In this document: in pieces, positions 60,378 through 64,000 of the stretch
Layout of the letters: every line of letters begins with the position of its first letter
Numbering within the stretch: position 1 is the stretch's first letter
Position numbers and translations under genes: made by a program
Notes under the pieces: model-generated
Database searches by the model: none
Seen by the model: the letters and a program-made list of their open reading frames with translations, nothing else
What the model was told of the DNA's origin: nothing
Source: Echinococcus granulosus
Taxonomy: Eukaryota > Platyhelminthes > Cestoda > Cyclophyllidea > Taeniidae
Length of the DNA: 64,000 nt
NCBI RefSeq assembly: GCF_000524195.1
Contig: NW_020170399.1
Coordinates: 131,207-195,206, forward strand
Direction of reading: 5' to 3'

Positions 60378-60708
60378 TCATAAGCTCCAACATTTCTGCC
60401 AGCAGTCGACATGTTCAGATGTATACAAGACAACCACGTACGAGTAGGTAGATGTTAATAAAATGGCAGCAATGAAGTTTACTATGGTGATACGCATATC
60501 ATCATCATTTGGCCGTTGATGTACTTCATCTGATTCACCTAACACCTGGTTGGTCGACATGACAGAGCCCCCAAATAAGCACCCACCCGTGGAAGGCTAG
60601 GTAAAAGAAACCAGAAACAAACAATGTGAAGTGGAGTAACAGCAGGTCGAGGACAAACACAGCAGCATAAATCACAAGGCAGGCACGCGTTCCCATGGCG
60701 CATTGCAT
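60378..60708 (-). CDS. possible small membrane protein, two overlapping frames
   Basis: An acceptor-like ATTAG (minus strand, about 60730-60726) precedes ATG at 60708. The frame reads MQCAMGTRACLVIYAAVFVL then DLLLLHFTLFVSGFFYLAF, two hydrophobic stretches, to CAG|GTGTTA at 60546. The next coding-like frame overlaps it, shifted by one base: it starts at 60560 and holds another hydrophobic segment (MRITIVNFIAAILLTSTYSY) before a stop at 60380-60378. A splice, a frameshift or chance could explain this. No family recognised. Confidence 0.25.
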
Positions 60709-60759
60709 GTTTCGGTGGTCCGACCTAATAAATGGACGGTGTTCATTGGGTCTCACCAA

Positions 60760-63700
60760 ACGTTACTAAGAAGAGAAGTCGCCATAAAATCAACTGATTA
60801 CGATACTGTAGGACTACCGACTTGGTCTGTGGTGAAGCTACACCAAAAATGGTGCTGCTAAGTACAACTGTTTAATAAAAATAGTCCATGTATTTATTCA
60901 GTCAAGTAATAGTCCGAAGTGACGCATTCTGTTGGAAAGGAGCTTAAGTCAGGCGGTTATATATCATGACAGATGGGTATGCACGATTCTACATTTTGCA
61001 TGATTAATTTGAACCGAGCGATGCGAATGTTGTGATAGAGATCAGAGGGAGAGAGGAAGAAAACTAATAACCCTGGAGCGAACCAGAATCATGACACCTC
61101 GGAGGAGCCCACCGACCTGATTTAATATTCAAGTGCATCATCGTTGAAGTGCCATCATATTTTTTTAATCCCCTTATCAGCACAGTGAATATATCTTCTG
61201 AAGCACATTTTTTCATGATCTGCGAACTCTGGCATGAGTGACTTACTGCTACGGATAGTGGCGATGATGAGCGGTAATGCTGGACACTCTCAGAGGACAC
61301 GTTAGAGTTTGGAATGAGTAAAAAGTAAACCGAGTAACTTAGGGCAGAGGCTGTGGCAAACGAGGTGCCTGTTGGTTGGTTCTAGCCTTTGTTTGATGCC
61401 AGTAGCTATAGGAAAACTGCCACACGATTATAAAACCCCAAATCGAAACCTTATGACATGCCAAAACAAACAAAAACTGGTGTGCATTCAGAAGCAAAGT
61501 TGGGATTTTATAAAATGCAATACAGGTGAAGGTAAAGTGGGTGATTATGGGACTTAAGCATTTGTAATTGAAGATTTTACAAGCAATAAATGCCTGGATC
61601 GGACAATTCCAAGAATGGGATTACATCAGCTGCAGGAGAGCATGCTTAAGTAGAAGTTTCGTTGATCCTCGACAATACTTACTTACCTACTTACTTACAG
61701 CCAGATTACAAGCTGAATTGCCAAAATTCATTACCAATGAAAGCCAAATGATCTTGCGTTGTCGAGGGACTACCAAATGAGGTGTTAGCCTCAAGGTCTA
61801 CCAATTGACTACTGCATATACCTTTCATCCTCATCTCATCTACCGTAAAATAAAGGTACTTTTCAATGCTAAATCACCTTATTATGCCCTACTTAGGCGG
61901 CGTCAAAGCTACAGAGTTGGTAGTAGTAAATGGGCATAGAGATAAAGCCTGTACGGAACTACGAATGACTTCAACGGATCTACCATTATGCCACCCCGAT
62001 TCGGAATAGAGGCAGTGAAGGAAGTACACTTTGACTTAGTAGATAAGTAGGAGTAAATTACTGAGGCGCTAAAGCAAAGAAGTGCTCCTTCACAGGAGGT
62101 GTGTTGTAACCATTTTCTTCAACGGCAAAGGGGACTACCAACTTACTCATGCTTGATGCAAAGCGCTTTTTACAGGAGGAAGACAACATTTGAGGCTTGG
62201 AACATTGAAAAAAAATTTGGTTACGACGTTGGAAAAGAAGGACCTGCCTGACGCCTAAACTGTTGAACACAGCAAGGTAATAACTTCTCCCTTTCCAAAA
62301 CAAAGCGTTACAGTGGGCCAATTAATGCGTACATGGCCATCCATCCAAGAGAAGAGATAAATTAAATGCTTCAATCCCCTTTACCATTGGCCAAGCAGAT
62401 GAATAGGAAGGAGGCAAATTTGCCTAAACATTGAAAGAAGCCAAGTCCCCATGGCTACTGAGAAAAAGAGGCCTAACACAAACAAAATTCCCCATAGGAG
62501 AATGATAAATAGATCCCCATTTAAATATTTTGTGTACTTTGGGTAACAGAGCATTCGGCTGCAGCACGTGGACAGCGTTGACTTTGAATGCTGACATATG
62601 AAGGGGTAAATATTACGGGAAAATCCGTGGCACTGGTCGGAGCCAAATGGTTCGCTTCAAATGAAAATTAAGTCTAATTTTTTCAACTGTTCGGTAATAT
62701 TAGGCGGACATTTGCCCAAAAGCCAACTTCAGATTAGTTTGACGCTAAAAGGACGGACACTCCACACCTTCAGTTATTCTCAAACCAATCCTACGTATGT
62801 ACACATTCATGTGCAGATATAATTAGGATGCTCCTCTAGGATCTAGTGGACGGAATGCTTAAACTCGCAGATGCTTGAAGTAAAAGCGATGAAAAATAGA
62901 CTCTTGCAGAAGTATTTATTTCAGATGAGGTCACCAAATAACAGTTACCTACTTATTCCCTCAGTTAGCTACAGATAATGAAGTAGACTCTCAAAGAGCC
63001 ACGCCATATAGTTTTGTACACAGAAGAATTTTATTAATCTGGACTGTGTCGGCTGGTTGAGCGAGAAATACAGGAATGCACGATGCCTGATCAGTTGAAG
63101 CTCAAGGCATGCTTTCTTCTCAAATAACGACAAGTCAGTAGGGCAGAAATAAACTTAGATGAAGCTTACAAGCGTAGGTCAAATAAAGGGCTTTTTTATG
63201 AGGCCAGGCAGTAACTTAGAGAAACCTGTGCATACAAAAAACAGCCTGAGATGCCAATGCCCAAGGGACTGCCGATGCAGTGAGTTCCCTTTCTTTCAAT
63301 TACACTTTCGCATGATAAGAATTTTACTTGCCAAGGTAGTGTACAGAGCAGATAATGGGCCCTCTTTCCAGGCACTGTAAATTAAGTATCCAGCGCAAAT
63401 TACACAAGGCAGCGACTGTGAATGGGTTGAAAGCCAGGTCCTTTCTATCAGATTAGAGTATAGTGGTTGATAAAGCGACGACTGCTTGACAGGGTAAAAT
63501 GACTGTCAATTCAGTGTATGAATCAATTTTAACTACGTAATTTGACGAAATGGTAAGCTCCTGTTAAATTACTTTTGTGAACTAAAATTGATGCTTGACA
63601 GCTTTCTTGCCTATGTATAGAAGTTACTGATGATCAACCGTTGTGATTAAATTATTATTCATTTTTAGAAATATGAGTAGTCTATTTTATCAATTTCTCA

Positions 63701-64000
63701 ATAGTAAGTAGTATTTAAGACTTGCTCACAGCAAACTGTGTATTTCAAGTATACTAGAGGATAAAAGAATGTTATTAAACCATGAGCATTCTTATATTTT
63801 AAGAAAGTTTTATTTAAGAGTTGCATCTTAACTCAAATCTGAGTTAACGGCGCCCTTTCACAGCTTTAGTAAATAAACAATTCTGGACTTAACAAAAAAT
63901 TTTAACTGCCGTTTAATATTTCTGCTTAACGTAGACAGAGCAAATTGGGGAAAACATAGCAAAAAAGACATTCCAAAGAGACAGAATACAGCAATGCCAG
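60760..64000. other. AT-rich region, nothing recognised
   Basis: Only short, unsupported open frames on both strands. A short ACTT-type simple repeat is present near 61677-61697. No RNA gene or mobile element was identified by eye. Confidence 0.45.

Overview
The window looks like nuclear DNA from a metazoan, most likely a parasitic flatworm (tapeworm-like). Its genes are split into many short exons by GT-AG introns, some only 31-35 bases long. The proteins are animal proteins: APC/C subunit CDC23, nucleoporin NUP43, NRBP pseudokinase, a MICAL/EHBP1-type bMERB protein and a Storkhead-box protein. Acceptor-like AG sites sit just upstream of several start codons, as expected if a spliced leader is added in trans. 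The species assignment is inference; the intron-exon structure and protein matches are read directly.

Layout, plus strand, 0.8-27.1 kb: the 3' part of CDC23 (exons from 828 to 3319), then NUP43 only about 360 bases downstream (3678-6637, six exons, 399 codons, all phases consistent), then the NRBP pseudokinase (8061 to at least 16575), then an eight-exon gene for an unrecognised cysteine-containing protein (18287-27096). The NRBP C-terminus and the start of the following gene are not resolved, and the two could be one transcript. Between 27.1 and 29.7 kb the coding strand switches, so the two halves of the window converge there.

Layout, minus strand, 56-29 kb: a large Storkhead-box gene runs from 55753 down to 35998. 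Five exons join in phase, and the first two are separated by a 9.9-kb intron. Next comes a short protein with three NPF motifs and a bMERB domain (34213 down to 29718, with the last exon not found). The long Storkhead introns are not empty. They hold a perfect palindromic RFX X-box with CpG-rich flanks (43757), candidate extra minus-strand exons (43.7 and 40.5 kb), a cluster of old tandemly arranged repeats (47.2-52.6 kb) and a possible two-exon small gene (50237-50554). The last 8 kb (55.8-64 kb) is mostly without recognisable genes, apart from a weak membrane-protein candidate at 60.4-60.7 kb.

The genes share no obvious pathway. They act in the cell cycle (CDC23), nuclear pore (NUP43), pseudokinase signalling and trafficking (NRBP), endosomal Rab/EHD traffic (bMERB protein) and transcription (Storkhead). 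This is ordinary animal gene order rather than a functional cluster.
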